DNA from: Auanema rhodensis | Taxonomy: Eukaryota; Nematoda; Chromadorea; Rhabditida; Rhabditidae | DNA length: 64,000 nt | Reading direction: 5' to 3' | NCBI GenBank assembly: GCA_964057225.1 | Contig: OZ059895.1 | Coordinates: 18,815,688 to 18,879,687 of the forward strand | Shown: piece by piece, positions 21,915 through 33,341 of the stretch | How positions within the stretch are numbered: position 1 is the first letter of the stretch | Layout: each line of letters begins with the position of its first letter | Position numbers and translations under genes: made by a program | The notes under the pieces: generated by a model | Databases searched by the model: none | The model's input: the letters and a program-made list of their open reading frames with translations, nothing else | What the model was told of the DNA's origin: nothing

Positions 21915-24900
21915 TCACCTAGACCCCTGGGTAAGAACCATAGCACATAGGTTACATATCCGTACTTTCTTTTCCTCTCCAAATTTTACAATTGGCATAC
22001 TTGTAGGAGAACAAACTGAGCAAACTACACGTCCACAGTGTCTGAAAAAATTGTTGTTTTCGTGATTTTGGAAGTTTAGAGTTTGTAGCTCACCGGCAAT
22101 GATGCTTTCTCTGAGTTATTGAGAATTTGGCTCCACAATCACATGCATCTCCCTCGGACCAGCGAGGTTCCCGATCTAATCCCTCTTTAACGAAAATAAA
22201 TTAGAAACATTATTATTACAACTACTTACCTAATAAAGCAAAGAGCAATTGCTTAGTAGGCATCTCATATGTAAACACAGTAATTCCTTCGATATTTCTT
22301 GCACCCATTGAAGCGCCTCGTCGTAATAGTGATCGACAAACAGCTGCATTTCCATTCATATAAGCAACTAACAAAGCTGAAAAACAATATTATGGAGCTG
22401 CCACAATTGAAACCAGATAGATTACCTGTATTTCCAATTTCATCTCTAGCTTCAATGAAGTTTACAAAGTCTTTTTCATGACAACGCCCAACGTCAGCAT
22501 TCAGAATCATCTCACAGAAGTCTCCGGCTGTATGACAATCCTCAACTTTGTTGGGTGCTAACGTAGCACAGAGATGTAACACGGTTTGGTTTCTAAAGAT
22601 TTAGAAAATGAAGTTTTCAGAAAGGCTAAAGTCTTAAAATTACAGTTTATTAACAGCGTGAATGTTAACAGCTCCTTCAGTCAACAAAGTTCTAGCACAA
22701 GCAACACTTCCATTTCGTACAGATGTGAGGAATGCTAAATATATTCACATTAGAGCCAAAACTTCAAGCACGAAATTGCAACCTGTATCCCCTCTCTCGT
22801 CAATAATCTCAGTTGAAGCCCGATTTTCCAAGAGAATATTCAACAAATCTGCTCTATGAGCTCGTGCAGCATCATGTAGCGGGGTACTTCCATCAGAAGT
22901 ACGAGCATCTATCACACATCCAGCCAATATCTAGAGACTTTGTCATCAACTTTTACGAGAATATATGAAATCGATACCAAATTTCTCATAATTAATTCGT
23001 TTTCAGCCAAAGTTGCTAAATGGAGAGCAGTGCGTCTACTAGAATCCTGGGTGGTTCTTGTAGGATCAGTATGAGTTCCAAGAAGAAATAAAACACTTTC
23101 TAGATCATTAGTTCTGACAGCTACGTGCAAGAGATTTTCCCCTAAAGATTATGAAGATTTCAAAATAAAATTTCTCGACAAGAAGATTATTCTAAATGAA
23201 CCCAATTACCGTTTCCATTGGTTTGAAGAGCAGCATGCGGTTGGCGATGAACAATTTCAGCAGCAGCCTACAATCCGGAAATACTTCAATATTGCGGTTA
23301 ATTAAGTCAAACCTTATGATCGCGACGAGATATAGCCAGAGAAAGAGGAGTTTGGCCTAATTTATCTCGAATACTTATGAAGGGAACATCAGGGGCTTCG
23401 AGCAATGCAGTGAGAGCCTCAGAATTTCCTTCCCTGATCGCTATATGGCAAGCAGTTCGTCCGTCCACATCCTGAAAATATCAAATTTTCGGTAACGAAT
23501 TTCATATTAAGTATTCACTTGAGCAGTTAAATCAGCAGATTTTTCAACTAACGCTCGAACTACATCAGATAATCCCCAAGCCACAGCCATATGAAGTGGC
23601 GTTTGACCATCATCATCAGCTGCATTTTTAAACTTCTTCTTGGCATTCACATCGCATCCACTTCAAATACTACTAATTGTAGGATATTAATTCAGAACTG
23701 AATCAAACTTATTAATAAGGAAAATTGCTGCTTTTTGATTTCCGAGATCGAGCATGTGATGTAAAAGGCTTTGCTCGCAATCATCGCACATTGTCCAAGA
23801 TTCCAAATCACACCCAAAGGATACGAGCAGACTAGCACATTCAAAATGTCCTGAAGTGTTAATCTTTTAAGTTTTGGTTTAATTTAGTTTTACTCAAACC
23901 AGAAGAAATTGCTCTTTCCAGCACGCCGAAACCATTACCACCAACAGACCTCTCATTGACGTTAGCACCAGCTCCACAGAGCGCTTTTACAGTACCATTC
24001 ATGCCTAATGATAAAGCAATTTCTAAACAACTAGCCCCAGCTAAATCTCTGAAATTATTGCAAAACGTATATAAAATATACATCGTTTTCAAATTACCTT
24101 GATGTATGATTAGCTTTGTGAGAAAGTAAAAACACTGCCACATTATCAATTCCCTCTTTTACAACTTGCAAAAACAAATTTTCCCCATTTGAGTTTTGCT
24201 CATCAACGGGAGCTCCCCCTTAAACATAGGCTAATGCTTTTGGTTGAATAAATCAAACCTGCTATGATTATTTCAGCACTAGCAAAATTTTTGGTTTCTA
24301 ATGCTAATTTAAGTGGGGTTCTATCTTGTTTATCACGAATTGACCAATCAATATCTGTTTGAAAAATGTTTACAAATACATTTATGTTTATATATACCTT
24401 TAGACAGTTTTTGTAAAATTTCAACAGCTTCAACATCTGTTTTGATTGCAACATGAAGAGGTGTGTCATTTTCGCTGTTCAATACATTACTATCAATATT
24501 GGAAGATAAAGTTGTTACAAGAAGCTTTCGAGCATTTTCTTTATCTGTTTTGAACATATCAATGATAGAATGAAGCAAATAAGACCCCTAATTATATAAA
24601 ATTAATATAAATAAGGAAAAGAACAAAACCTGGCTGTTTTTGATACTTAAGTTAGGCTTAAAAGAAACCACAAAATTGAAAGCTTCAGGATCATGTATTA
24701 AATGAAATAAGAGCGGATCTAAAACAAAATTACAAACCGTAAAAAGGTATTCCAAATCCAAATACCTGATTGTACCATTTGATTAACATCGGCCCCTTTC
24801 TTGATTAAAGCTTCAGCAATAGTGAGCCGTTTTTTTTTTGCCAATGAATACCATAAACAAGTTCCATCTTTTTTGTCTATTTTATTAGGATTAGCACCGT

Positions 24901-26641
24901 TTTCAAGTAATTTCATTATCAATGCTTCCATATATGAATTCTCATTCAAACATGCTAAACCTAGCGCTGTTCTGAAAATGCATCATCACATGAATAAAAG
25001 CGAAATTCGATTTTACCTATTCAGTAAATCAGAAGCTGTACATGTATAATCAAGATCAGAGTGAGGAATAATAGATAAACTCCAGTTAAAAAGTTCTTCC
25101 GAGATATTTGACTTAAATAACATTATAATACAATATAATAAAACGATATCCATACTTGTGCAATAATTTGTAAAGGTGATGGGCAATCAACTTGTGAAGG
25201 TGTCAAAGCTACATTCTTGGAAACCAGAAATGTACAAGCATCAACGTTTTCTTGAATACATATATAATTATAATATTAACGTTACTTATTACTTACTGGA
25301 TTTAACCATTTTGTTGATTAAAGTTTCATTGGTTTTAGAAATATACAAATTTACATCAGCTCCATGCTCAATTAATTGATTAGCAATATTGAAGCTTTTG
25401 AGGTTCAAAGCTAACTCTAGTGGTAGCATTGAAGCAGAAACATCATTTAGGATTGTTTTTAGCTGAAGAAAACAAAAATTGCATTACTATTTCTCAATCA
25501 AAACCTGTGAATCCTTTTCTATGAAAAACAAAAACAGAACATCTTCTCTTTCTAGCTCAATAATGGAATTTAGAACATTGGAAGAATTTCTATACAAAAA
25601 AAATTTATTAGCAATTTAAATATATCTAACCCTTTCAGTAACCGAAACAGTAAGGTTGCAGACAATGAACTAAAGTGATCCTTAGTGAAATCATCCCAAC
25701 GAGCCGCAACCAAAGCAGCACAGTTATCTCTCAAATCACATTTAATATAATTTTTTATTTATTTGTGATTCTGTTTGTGAATAAACAAAAAGTTTTCGAG
25801 TATTTTGCTTCGTACGTGATTATTATTTTCATATGCTAATAAGTTGTACATAATTTGATACGTGAATCCTACGTGAATCCTACGTGAATCCTACGTGAAT
25901 CCTATATCAACATTTTATTTTTTTCACAACAGTCCAAAAACCGGTTGACTTTCTCATTTTCATATTCAATTAAGAAATTAATATTACCTCAATTTAGAGA
26001 AACCTTCCCTATCAGCGAATTCGAATATAGGAACACAATTAGAAATATCCAATCGAGTGGTGAGCAAATGTTCAGCTCTTGAAAATGCATAGAATGAATT
26101 GATTGGTGAGATATCTAACTCACAATTCTTGTAATTGAGAGAACTTATATTTAGACGAGAATTCAGCAACTTTCAACAATATATTATCATCGATTTCATC
26201 CAAACTATCTGTATACATCCACTTATATACAACATCGAAAGCTACGGAGGTAATTCCTATAATACCAACTGTCAAGCTTCCAGTAAAACATGCTAACCTT
26301 CAAACACAATATTTTCCCTGTTTTCTAAATCATTAAAATATTGAGTACGAACAGATATGATAAATTTATGACCAGGATAAGTTAAGCCGTCAATTTCCAA
26401 AGTTAAATCACTAAATTTGAAAAAAAGATCTACTTATCATATTTTATTCAAACCTGAACTTGGGCTGACTAAACAAGCCATTGGAAAATTGAACTAATTG
26501 ACTGGCAAAACCTTTTGAAGTACTTTTGCCAACAGTAGATAATAATAAATCATGATTTTTTTGCAGTTCTGTATACTTTGATGATAATAATAAATGTTCT
26601 GCCCGTAATAAATCAAAATGGCTTCGATTTCCCGTTTCCAT
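21915..26641 (-). CDS. ANKFY1: Rabankyrin-5 (ANKFY1): BTB, ankyrin repeats, FYVE
   Basis: A long minus-strand gene of about 25 exons and more than 1,000 residues. The start at 26641 (METGNRSHFDLLRAEHLLL) lies three bases after TTATTTCAG. A BTB domain follows (FSDLTLEIDGLTYPGHKFII, FDVVYKWMYTDSLDEIDDN) with a BACK-like helix region (LAEHLLTTRLDISNCVPIFE, AARWDDFTKDHF). Then come about twenty ankyrin repeats, visible as repeated TPLH/GxTALHLA units (STPLHDAARAHRADLL, NDTPLHVAIKTDVEAVEIL, DRTPLKLALETKN). The C-terminus is a FYVE zinc finger with the diagnostic RKHHCRHCGRVVCSVC and ends KKVRICNLC, stop at 21915. The human protein binds Rab5 and PI3P on early endosomes and works in macropinocytosis and retromer sorting. 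Domain order and length match. An intron near 25750-25985 holds a minisatellite. Confidence 0.93.
25859..25902 (+). repeat. 11-base minisatellite, four copies
   Basis: TACGTGAATCC is repeated four times head to tail inside an intron of the ANKFY1 gene. The copies look identical, so the array is recent or kept uniform. Confidence 0.85.
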
Positions 26642-27048
26642 TTCTGAAATAATCAATCTTTCATTATAAAAAAGCTAAATGAAAGTATAATAAATAATTT
26701 GATTTGACAGAAAAAGTTTATAAATCTTTTTTGTAATTTTTGAATACGGTGGATTTATAGATGTGAAAAATGACATAGTGAATATTCACCCGGGGTTTCA
26801 AAAGACACTGATATAGATTTTTAGATTAATGTGAATAATGTGAGTAATAGCATATAGTTAAGTGCTTGTATAGTTTATCTGTAACATTTGATCGAAATTG
26901 TTTATCCTAACTCCAATCGATCAAAGATCAAATGTCAGTATTTATAGAAGTGCAATAATGCTGTTATATTAGTATCATTCGTTAGTTCTAGTTTTTTGTT
27001 ACCTGTTCATATGTTCTGCTAAAAATTATATTTTATTATTATAGAAAA
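26642..27048. promoter_or_regulatory. Bidirectional promoter region, ANKFY1 and adenylosuccinate lyase
   Basis: About 400 bases between two head-to-head genes. Both ends carry acceptors next to the ATGs (TTTCAG on the minus side, TTATTATAG on the plus side). A pair of inverted ACATTTGATC/GATCAAATGT words at about 26885-26935 may be a regulatory dyad. Confidence 0.5.
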
Positions 27049-28932
27049 ATGAGACCTGAAGATAATTATGAATCCGTTTTGGCTTCACGCTATTGTAAAC
27101 GAAGCCCTTTAATTAAGATATTATCTGAGAAGAACAAGGTATATTCATTACTTTGTTACCTATTTTAATAATATGAAATGTGTTAGGCAATCCTATGGAG
27201 ACAATTATGGATCTGGCTGGCTGAGGCTGAATTTGAACTAGGATTAAAGCAGGTAAATTTTATTTATTGGGTCTGAAATCTGGTTATCTTCTAGATTACA
27301 ACGGAAGCTATTGATGAAATGAAAGCCAATCGGGATATCCTGGATTGGGACGCTATTCGTGATGAAGAACGAAAATTAAAACATGACGTAATGGCGCATA
27401 ACCACTGCTTTGGAAAGGTAGTATTTTTGAATTTAGTTGGAAGATAAATTTGTCTTCTCAGGTTTGTCCCAAAGCTGCAGGCATTGTTCATCTAGGTGCA
27501 ACATCTTGCTATGTTCAAGATAATGCTGATCTTATTGTTATCAAGCAATCCGTGGAACATCTTTTGAACAGGTTATACTATTTTGCTCTTCTTTTTTTTT
27601 AATATTCTTATTTGATAGAGCAGCCACTGTTCTTTCAAGAATGTCTGATTTTGCCGAGCAACACAAGAGCACCGTTACAGTTGGAAGAACACATTACCAA
27701 ACTGCTTCACTGACCACTATTGGAAAAAGAACCACTATTTGGGCTCAAGAACTACTCACTTCTTTCAAACAAGTATTACATGAAGTTTCTTTTCTAACTT
27801 TCTCATGCTTATTTAGCTTGAGCATTTCTATAAGGGTATGCGTTTCCGTGGAATCAAAGGTGCTACGGGCACCCAAGATTCATTCATGACGTTGTTCCAC
27901 GGGGATGAAGAAAAGGTTGAGAAACTTGATGAATTGGTTACTGCCAAAGCTGGTTTCGGGCTCAAGTTCAATATCACTGGTCAAACTTATTCACGACAGC
28001 AGGATGTTCAATTAATATTCGCTCTATCAGCTATTGGAGCTACTATCAAAAAAATTGCTTTAGATATTAGAATGTTACAAACTATGGGAGAACTTCTTGA
28101 GCCATTTGAGAAGGTATGTGATAAAGCTTTACTTTTATTCTTATCTGTCATTCTAGGATCAAATCGGATCATCCGCTATGCCTTATAAGAAAAATCCAAT
28201 GAAGAGTGAGCGTTGTTGCGCCTTTGCTAGAAGCCTTATCCATGCTCCTCAGGCATGTTTTGAAAGTTATCACCTAATTTAGAAATACTTTACAGGAAGC
28301 TTTGAGCATTTTCTCTGATCAAGGCCTGGAAAGAACATTAGATGATTCAGCAAATAGAAGAATGCTTCTCCCTGATACCATTTTAACTACTGAAGCTCTT
28401 TTAACAACTTTCCAAGTATGCTTGATTCAAGTTTTCGTATTGTTAAATATAACTTAATTCAGAATATTTTCGAAGGAATATCAGTTCAAACTGAGAATGT
28501 TGCTCGTATTGTTCGTGACGAATTGCCATTTTTAGCTTTAGAAAAAGCAATGATGTGGATGACAGAAGAAGGAGTTGACAGACAAAAAGTAGAAATTGAT
28601 TTATGATTTTAAAAATTAAATGAGAAATTCGATTAGGCTCATGCGGTGATACGCTCTACAGCTCTCGCTGCGAAGGAATTACAAGCTACTCAAGTTATTG
28701 ACATCAATTTTATGCTGGCAGATCAAATTTATAATTCGGTTAGAGTGTTTTTCTTTTGGTAATGTTTTTCTTGTTTCAGGTGCGTGAGCGGGTTATTGCT
28801 TTGGTCGACTCCCCATTATCTTTCACCGGGCGTTCAGTATCCCAAACAGAACGATTCTTGAAGAATGAATTAGCACCTTCCATTGCTCCTTATCTTACTG
28901 GTACAACCGAGAAAGTTTCTTTAGATGTTTAA
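27049..28932 (+). CDS. adsl-1: Adenylosuccinate lyase
   Basis: About ten exons encode roughly 480 residues. The enzyme acts twice in purine synthesis: it splits fumarate from SAICAR and from adenylosuccinate. [20 protein letters not shown] opens the protein. The catalytic regions are [30 protein letters not shown] and [18 protein letters not shown]. The fumarase/lyase signature loop is [17 protein letters not shown] with the mobile serines. The C-terminus is [18 protein letters not shown] and [11 protein letters not shown]. Length and motifs match the eukaryotic cytosolic enzyme. The acceptor TTATTATAG lies five bases before the ATG. NTAQ1 follows 161 bases downstream on the same strand, suggesting an operon. 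Confidence 0.96.
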
Positions 28933-29093
28933 ATGTTTATATTCAATTCTTATATTTCATGTTATAGTTTATAGTAAACTCTTTGTTTGAAAAAAGTATT
29001 TGTTATTGATGAAGTTATGAATCTTTTTATACTTTCTGCTTAAAATAACATTTTATAAGCTATGAATTTGAGCCTTTGTGCTATTAAGATCTC

Positions 29094-29971
29094 ATGGTGT
29101 TGCAATTACTTCCGCTATTCCCAGAAGAAGACGATGATATTGAGGTAACATTCGAACATGCTTACAGACCTTCAGTAACGAACCCTAATACATATGTATC
29201 GGGATATTGCGAAGAAAACGTATATAGATTGCTAGCCCATCGGTTGGATTGTTTAGAACCAGCTCATTATCAAAGAGACAGGTTCTCATGTTCCTTTCTT
29301 TCATTCATTCAAGAATTATTTATTCAGAGATTTTGTAAAAAACTTGACAAATTTGGGAGAGAGATTCTTCGTTATATGCATATCAAATTCAGTTCGAGTT
29401 GTTCCATTTTTTGCGCAAAGATTAATGCCAAATGGGTAACTATACAAATTATAAAAAATGAAAAAATAGTTCAATTCTAGATCTTATGTAATGTGGGATT
29501 ATCATGTTGTTCTAATGGAACATACTAATGAAGGAACAGTCATTTGGGATTTTGATAGTTTGCTACCATTTCCTTGTGATTATGATACGTATTTTAAAAC
29601 ATCTCTAAATGATAATGGTAAATGTCAAGTCCCTGATCGATGGTCGAGGTTTCATATGCTTTACTATACGTTATACGAGAACTTCTCAATTTTTTAGATA
29701 TTTTCGGTTCATACCCGCAAGAATATACTTGAGATACTTCAGTTCCAACCGAATCCACATGCAAAAAGGAGAAAAATGGATATCACCTCCACCAAAGTGG
29801 CCAATTATATATGACGAAAGCCTAGGCAATAATCTTGATCAGTTACTGTCTACAAGGCAAACTGATTTTCCTCACCCTTCCTTGGTTGTAGACGAAGGTC
29901 TTATATTCGATCAAATTGAAATTGCACGACCGTTAGGTCTGCTTAATTTAAGTACATCAAGGTTTCTGTGA
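29094..29971 (+). CDS. NTAQ1: Protein N-terminal glutamine amidohydrolase (NTAQ1)
   Basis: About 225 residues in four exons. It converts N-terminal glutamine to glutamate so that ATE1 can add arginine, the first step of this branch of the Arg/N-degron pathway. The catalytic triad is visible: Cys in VSGYCEENVYRL, His in the family-naming MWDYHVVLME, and Asp in VIWDFDSLLPFPCDY. Other family blocks are RFFVICISNSVRVVPFFAQR, YFRFIPARIYLRYFSSNR and SPPPKWPIIY. Splicing at GACAG/AGATTTT and ATGG/ATCTTATG restores the frame in the middle. The start at 29094 lies shortly after a TATTAAG acceptor. The gap to the upstream lyase gene is 161 bases. Confidence 0.94.
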
Positions 29972-30396
29972 GGCATACAAATGAATTCAAGATTGTAATA
30001 ATTTGAAAAGAAACTCATATTTCTACTCTATTTCTATTAATAACAATATGTATTTATATCGAAAACATATAATTTATATTTATACTTGAATACTCTTATA
30101 GCTTGTAATTGTTCACATCGTATTATCCACAATAAAAGTTTACATGAATTTGTCTGTTGTTTAATTCAAATCCTTAGATAAAGGTCATGAGTAGGAACAA
30201 TTTTTTTGAGTTAGTGACTTAGTCACAGAAGAACCTTTTATATCTTAACTGTTCTCCCATTGCCATATTTAGTATGCCAACAAGAAAATACCCTTTAGAA
30301 CAATCAGAAAAAGAGAATTATGATAGACTATTAAACCTTTTATCGAAATGTCTACTTTAGGCTCTCATATACACATGTACTTTCAAAATTGGTGGG
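29972..30396. other. Intergenic before second Maverick-derived element
   Basis: AT-rich. It contains the short palindrome GTGACTTAGTCAC near 30213, AP-1-like in form. No gene was seen. Confidence 0.45.
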
Positions 30397-30402
30397 TAAA
30401 TT
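30397..30402 (+). repeat. Target-site duplication TAAATT, left copy
   Basis: Directly before the left AGTAGTATATA terminus; repeated at 32096-32101. Confidence 0.88.
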
Positions 30403-30503
30403 AGTAGTATATATACGAGGGATTATAATACCATTTCGACATCTCAGCCGTTTTAGACACATTTTCATTCTTTGAAGTCAGAAAATCACCTCATTTACAA
30501 CAC
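30403..30503 (+). repeat. Left terminal inverted repeat, 101 bases
   Basis: Matches the reverse complement of 31995-32095 with one difference (GAAAATC against GAGAATC). The near identity suggests recent mobility or conversion. Confidence 0.93.
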
Positions 30504-30722
30504 AAAATAAAAGATATAATACATTATTTTGACTCTTTCGGATTAGATCCTCCTTTAGAACTTCAAGAATATTTGAAGGCCTCAAAAAAAGAAGATAAAA
30601 TAGAACTTTCAACATTTCAAATTCAAGAATTCAATACACATCACTGTGGCAATTACTGTTTACTATTCCTTAAATTATTAGAAAAATATGAATTTCAAAA
30701 ATTAGTAATCGATCTGATGTGA
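30504..30722 (+). pseudogene. Maverick cysteine protease, C-terminal fragment
   Basis: The plus-strand frame reads YFDSFGLDPPLELQEYL, then STFQIQEFNTHHCGNYCLLF, then a stop at 30720-30722. The acidic residue in FDSFG, the Gln in FQIQ and the Cys in HHCGNYC occupy the places of catalytic residues in the adenovirus-type (Ulp1-like) proteases of Mavericks. These proteases mature capsid proteins in virus-like members. The upstream half with the catalytic His (usually HW) is missing, cut off at the TIR. The stop lies inside the end of the opposite-strand polymerase fragment. Confidence 0.8.
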
Positions 30723-31720
30723 ATACCATCATCCATTACAACACCTTTTGGATACACTGGAGATAAACTGGTTTTATTCAATTCATAAGTTTTCATATCA
30801 ATAAATCTAAAACCTTTGTTCCTTCCATTAATCAACTCATTATTCATTAAGCAACTGAGGTATTTCTCTTTAGTTAATTTGTTTTTATTTCTATCTTTTT
30901 TGATTCCTTTGGTTGAGAGTTTATTCTCTTTATCATTCCAAACAAAATAAATCTTACTGTTCAACGCAACCATCCCTTCAAATTCAACTTTGAATAAACC
31001 TGGGGTTCATTTATCAAATGTTTTGAAATTTGGTCTAGGAAAAAACTTATATTTGTTGTTTTCGAATTCTTCTCTCAAATGTGGTTTAATAATACTTTCA
31101 AAATTTCCCGAAATAGCCATATACGATGAATCTGTTTCCATTTCTAATCGTTGATAATCTTCTCTAGGTATAATTGAATTGCAACATTTTCAACTTAGAA
31201 TCATCGTACTGCTTGCTTAACTTTTTTCGATTTCTTAACCACTTCATATGTTTCATCATATTCTTCATCATCATAGTAAAAATAATCATTTTTAGCTCTA
31301 TTGAATTGTTTTATCGAAGTACGTATTAGCATCAAATCCAACTGATTTCTTAACTGTTTTACCTTCTTTATCATAATACCATTCCTTTTTATTTTTATTG
31401 TAGTGTGCTCTTGTAATTTGTGTTTTATCTTTTTCATGATATCTATGAAATACTATTGAAGCTCCGCCAGTTATATTACTTTTAAATTTATAAAATTCTT
31501 CTTAATTTTCTTCTCCAAAAAGCCAAATCATAGGATGATCTTTTTCCCATCTTAGAAGAGCTTTATGTCTATAAAACTCTTTGAATAATTTATCGGATAT
31601 CGATTTATCACAAGAAATACAACATGCAACACAATTATCTTTTGTATGACTCTTGGAACAATCAAGTCTATCAAGAAAAAGTAACCAATAATAGAAACAT
31701 TTATAATTTTCTCTTTTCAA
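30695..31720 (-). pseudogene. Maverick protein-primed DNA polymerase B, deleted and interrupted
   Basis: Pieces of the polymerase can be followed on the minus strand. First comes a Cys-rich zinc-binding-like segment (CVACCISCDKSISDKLF) with EFYRHKALLRWEKDHPMIWL, ended by an in-frame TAA at about 31502. It is followed in the same frame by GGASIVFHRYHEKDKT and KKSVGFDANT, the motif A region. After a gap come METDSSYMAISG (motif C, normally around DTDS), then FPRPNFKTFDK, a TGA stop, and TPGLFKVEFEG. The C-terminal SKIYFVWNDKENKLSTKGIK and NKTSLSPVYPKGVVMDDGIH follow, ending SITNF. The palm between motifs A and C is mostly lost. With at least two nonsense codons and this deletion it cannot make an active polymerase. 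Confidence 0.85.
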
Positions 31721-31941
31721 AATGTTAACAACGTCTTCAACTTGTAAAATATCATCTGTTAATCTATTTTTGATATATTTTTATAATACCACTTGATGTA
31801 ATAAATTGACATCCATCAATTTTGTAAAAAGTATGAAAATGACATGAAAATATAACATATAAGCATTAAAATAGGAAATTAAAAATGAAATCGACTTCTC
31901 AACAGAAAAGAGATCGAAAACGTATAGAAATTATCAAAGAT

Positions 31942-31959
31942 AAGCACTTTTTAGTGCTT
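31942..31959 (+). terminator. Perfect 7-bp hairpin with T4 loop inside the element
   Basis: AAGCACT-TTTT-AGTGCTT forms a perfect stem just inside the right TIR. It might mark a transcript end, or a nicking or structural signal of the element. Function is inferred from shape only. Confidence 0.3.
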
Positions 31960-31994
31960 CGAAAATTCACTTCTTTTTCATTTTTTTCAAAAAA

Positions 31995-32095
31995 GTGTTG
32001 TAAATGAGGTGATTCTCTGACTTCAAAGAATGAAAATGTGTCTAAAACGGCTGAGATGTCGAAATGGTATTATAATCCCTCGTATATATACTACT
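31995..32095 (-). repeat. Right terminal inverted repeat, 101 bases
   Basis: Partner of 30403-30503 in inverted orientation. Confidence 0.93.
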
Positions 32096-32101
32096 TAAAT
32101 T
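32096..32101 (+). repeat. Target-site duplication TAAATT, right copy
   Basis: Directly after the right terminus TATATACTACT; identical to the left copy. Confidence 0.88.
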
Positions 32102-33341
32102 CTTAGACACTGAAGAAGCGAAAAGTCGGAAATTCTTCTAACAAACACAACTGGCTTTCTGCTAACAAGAGGGGGTTTCTGGATATTGCACGAGTTTACT
32201 AATGTGCAAGCTTCACCAGATTATTCAGAGGATTCATTTAAATTTTTCCGAAAATCTGCAAAAAAACCGAATTTAAAATAGGATTGAGAAATTGATGAAT
32301 CAGGAGATGTAGTCATTTATTATCCATGAATATCGTAGATGACACTCTTATTTTATTTTATTTTTTGGTTAACAAGATATCCTGTTATGTACGATGTGAT
32401 TTACGAATAGATATATCTTCTTCAAGAATTTTGTTCTAGTCTCCAATCTGCAGAAGATGCGGAGCCAATTGATAAAGTTGAGGGTTGAATCGGATTGGAG
32501 CGACGCAGTATGAGGAAAGGTATCAATAGTTCAACGATTTACTCGTTGATTTTGTAACGTTGTGATGTCTAATCAAGCTTTCTTCCTATGTTTTTTGATT
32601 TTTGAATTTTTACTTTTCCTTAAAAACAAATGGTTAAGAACAGCAGAAGCGGATGATCATCATATAATTTGTATATTTCAATTTGCATTATTATGAATTA
32701 AATTTTTAAAATGTCTATATTGTACTCTAAATTTACACTCTTCAATAACACGATAAACAATAACATGTTTTATGCATGATCAGTCGGCAAACGAAATCCA
32801 AATAAGGGACAGCCTGGATCTGGCTAGAACACATATTTCATAAAAAAATTTGAAGGAGCTCTGCCGTCACGTGTCAGAAGCTGTCATAAGCGTGTTGATT
32901 TAAAAATCAGTGATTCACATGATGATGGCCGTGATCGATAATGAGATGATACAGTAAATTCACATGAACAGATGGAATTGTTATGAAATAAAAACATTAT
33001 TATTTATCTTATTACCAGATATTGTTTTAGTAAATGCAGAAGAAAATGTTCGAATTTTCACTTGACATAAATGTGGAAGAGTGCTTACGCACGGGTAAAG
33101 AAAGTGGTTGATAGTTGGGTGGTGGCATCGTACAGAGTGTGTCTTTGAGTGGAAAATTAAAGAAAAACAATAATGTATATAATGATGGAAAACTGGTTGA
33201 TCTAGGGTTAGATAAAGTATTAACTTTTCCGATTAAATTGATAATTAACTAAGATGACAACCGTCTTCTGGGCGACAAGCAGGCAGAAAAGCAGACGGAG
33301 TTGTTATAAAAGTTTTTCGTAGTAGTTGATTAAGAATGGGT
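32102..33341. other. Intergenic between Maverick derivative and flp-22
   Basis: About 1.2 kb, less AT-rich in patches, without an open frame that looks coding on either strand. It contains the 3' side of flp-22. Confidence 0.5.

Larger units (their letters stand above)
30403..32095. mobile_element. Maverick/Polinton-derived element with 101-base TIRs
   Basis: The 1,693-base unit has terminal inverted repeats at 30403-30503 and 31995-32095. They start AGTAGTATATATACGAGGG and differ at only one position. TAAATT flanks both ends (30397-30402 and 32096-32101), a 6-base target-site duplication. Inside are the end of an adenovirus-type cysteine protease (+) and a disrupted family B DNA polymerase (-). 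Both are core Maverick genes. The two gene ends meet tail to tail. Most of a full element, including the integrase, is missing. It sits between NTAQ1 and flp-22. Confidence 0.92.

Noticed and set aside
30205-30235. GTGACTTAGTCAC palindrome as a transposon end
   Set aside because: A lone 13-base dyad, no second copy or duplication; at most a binding site.
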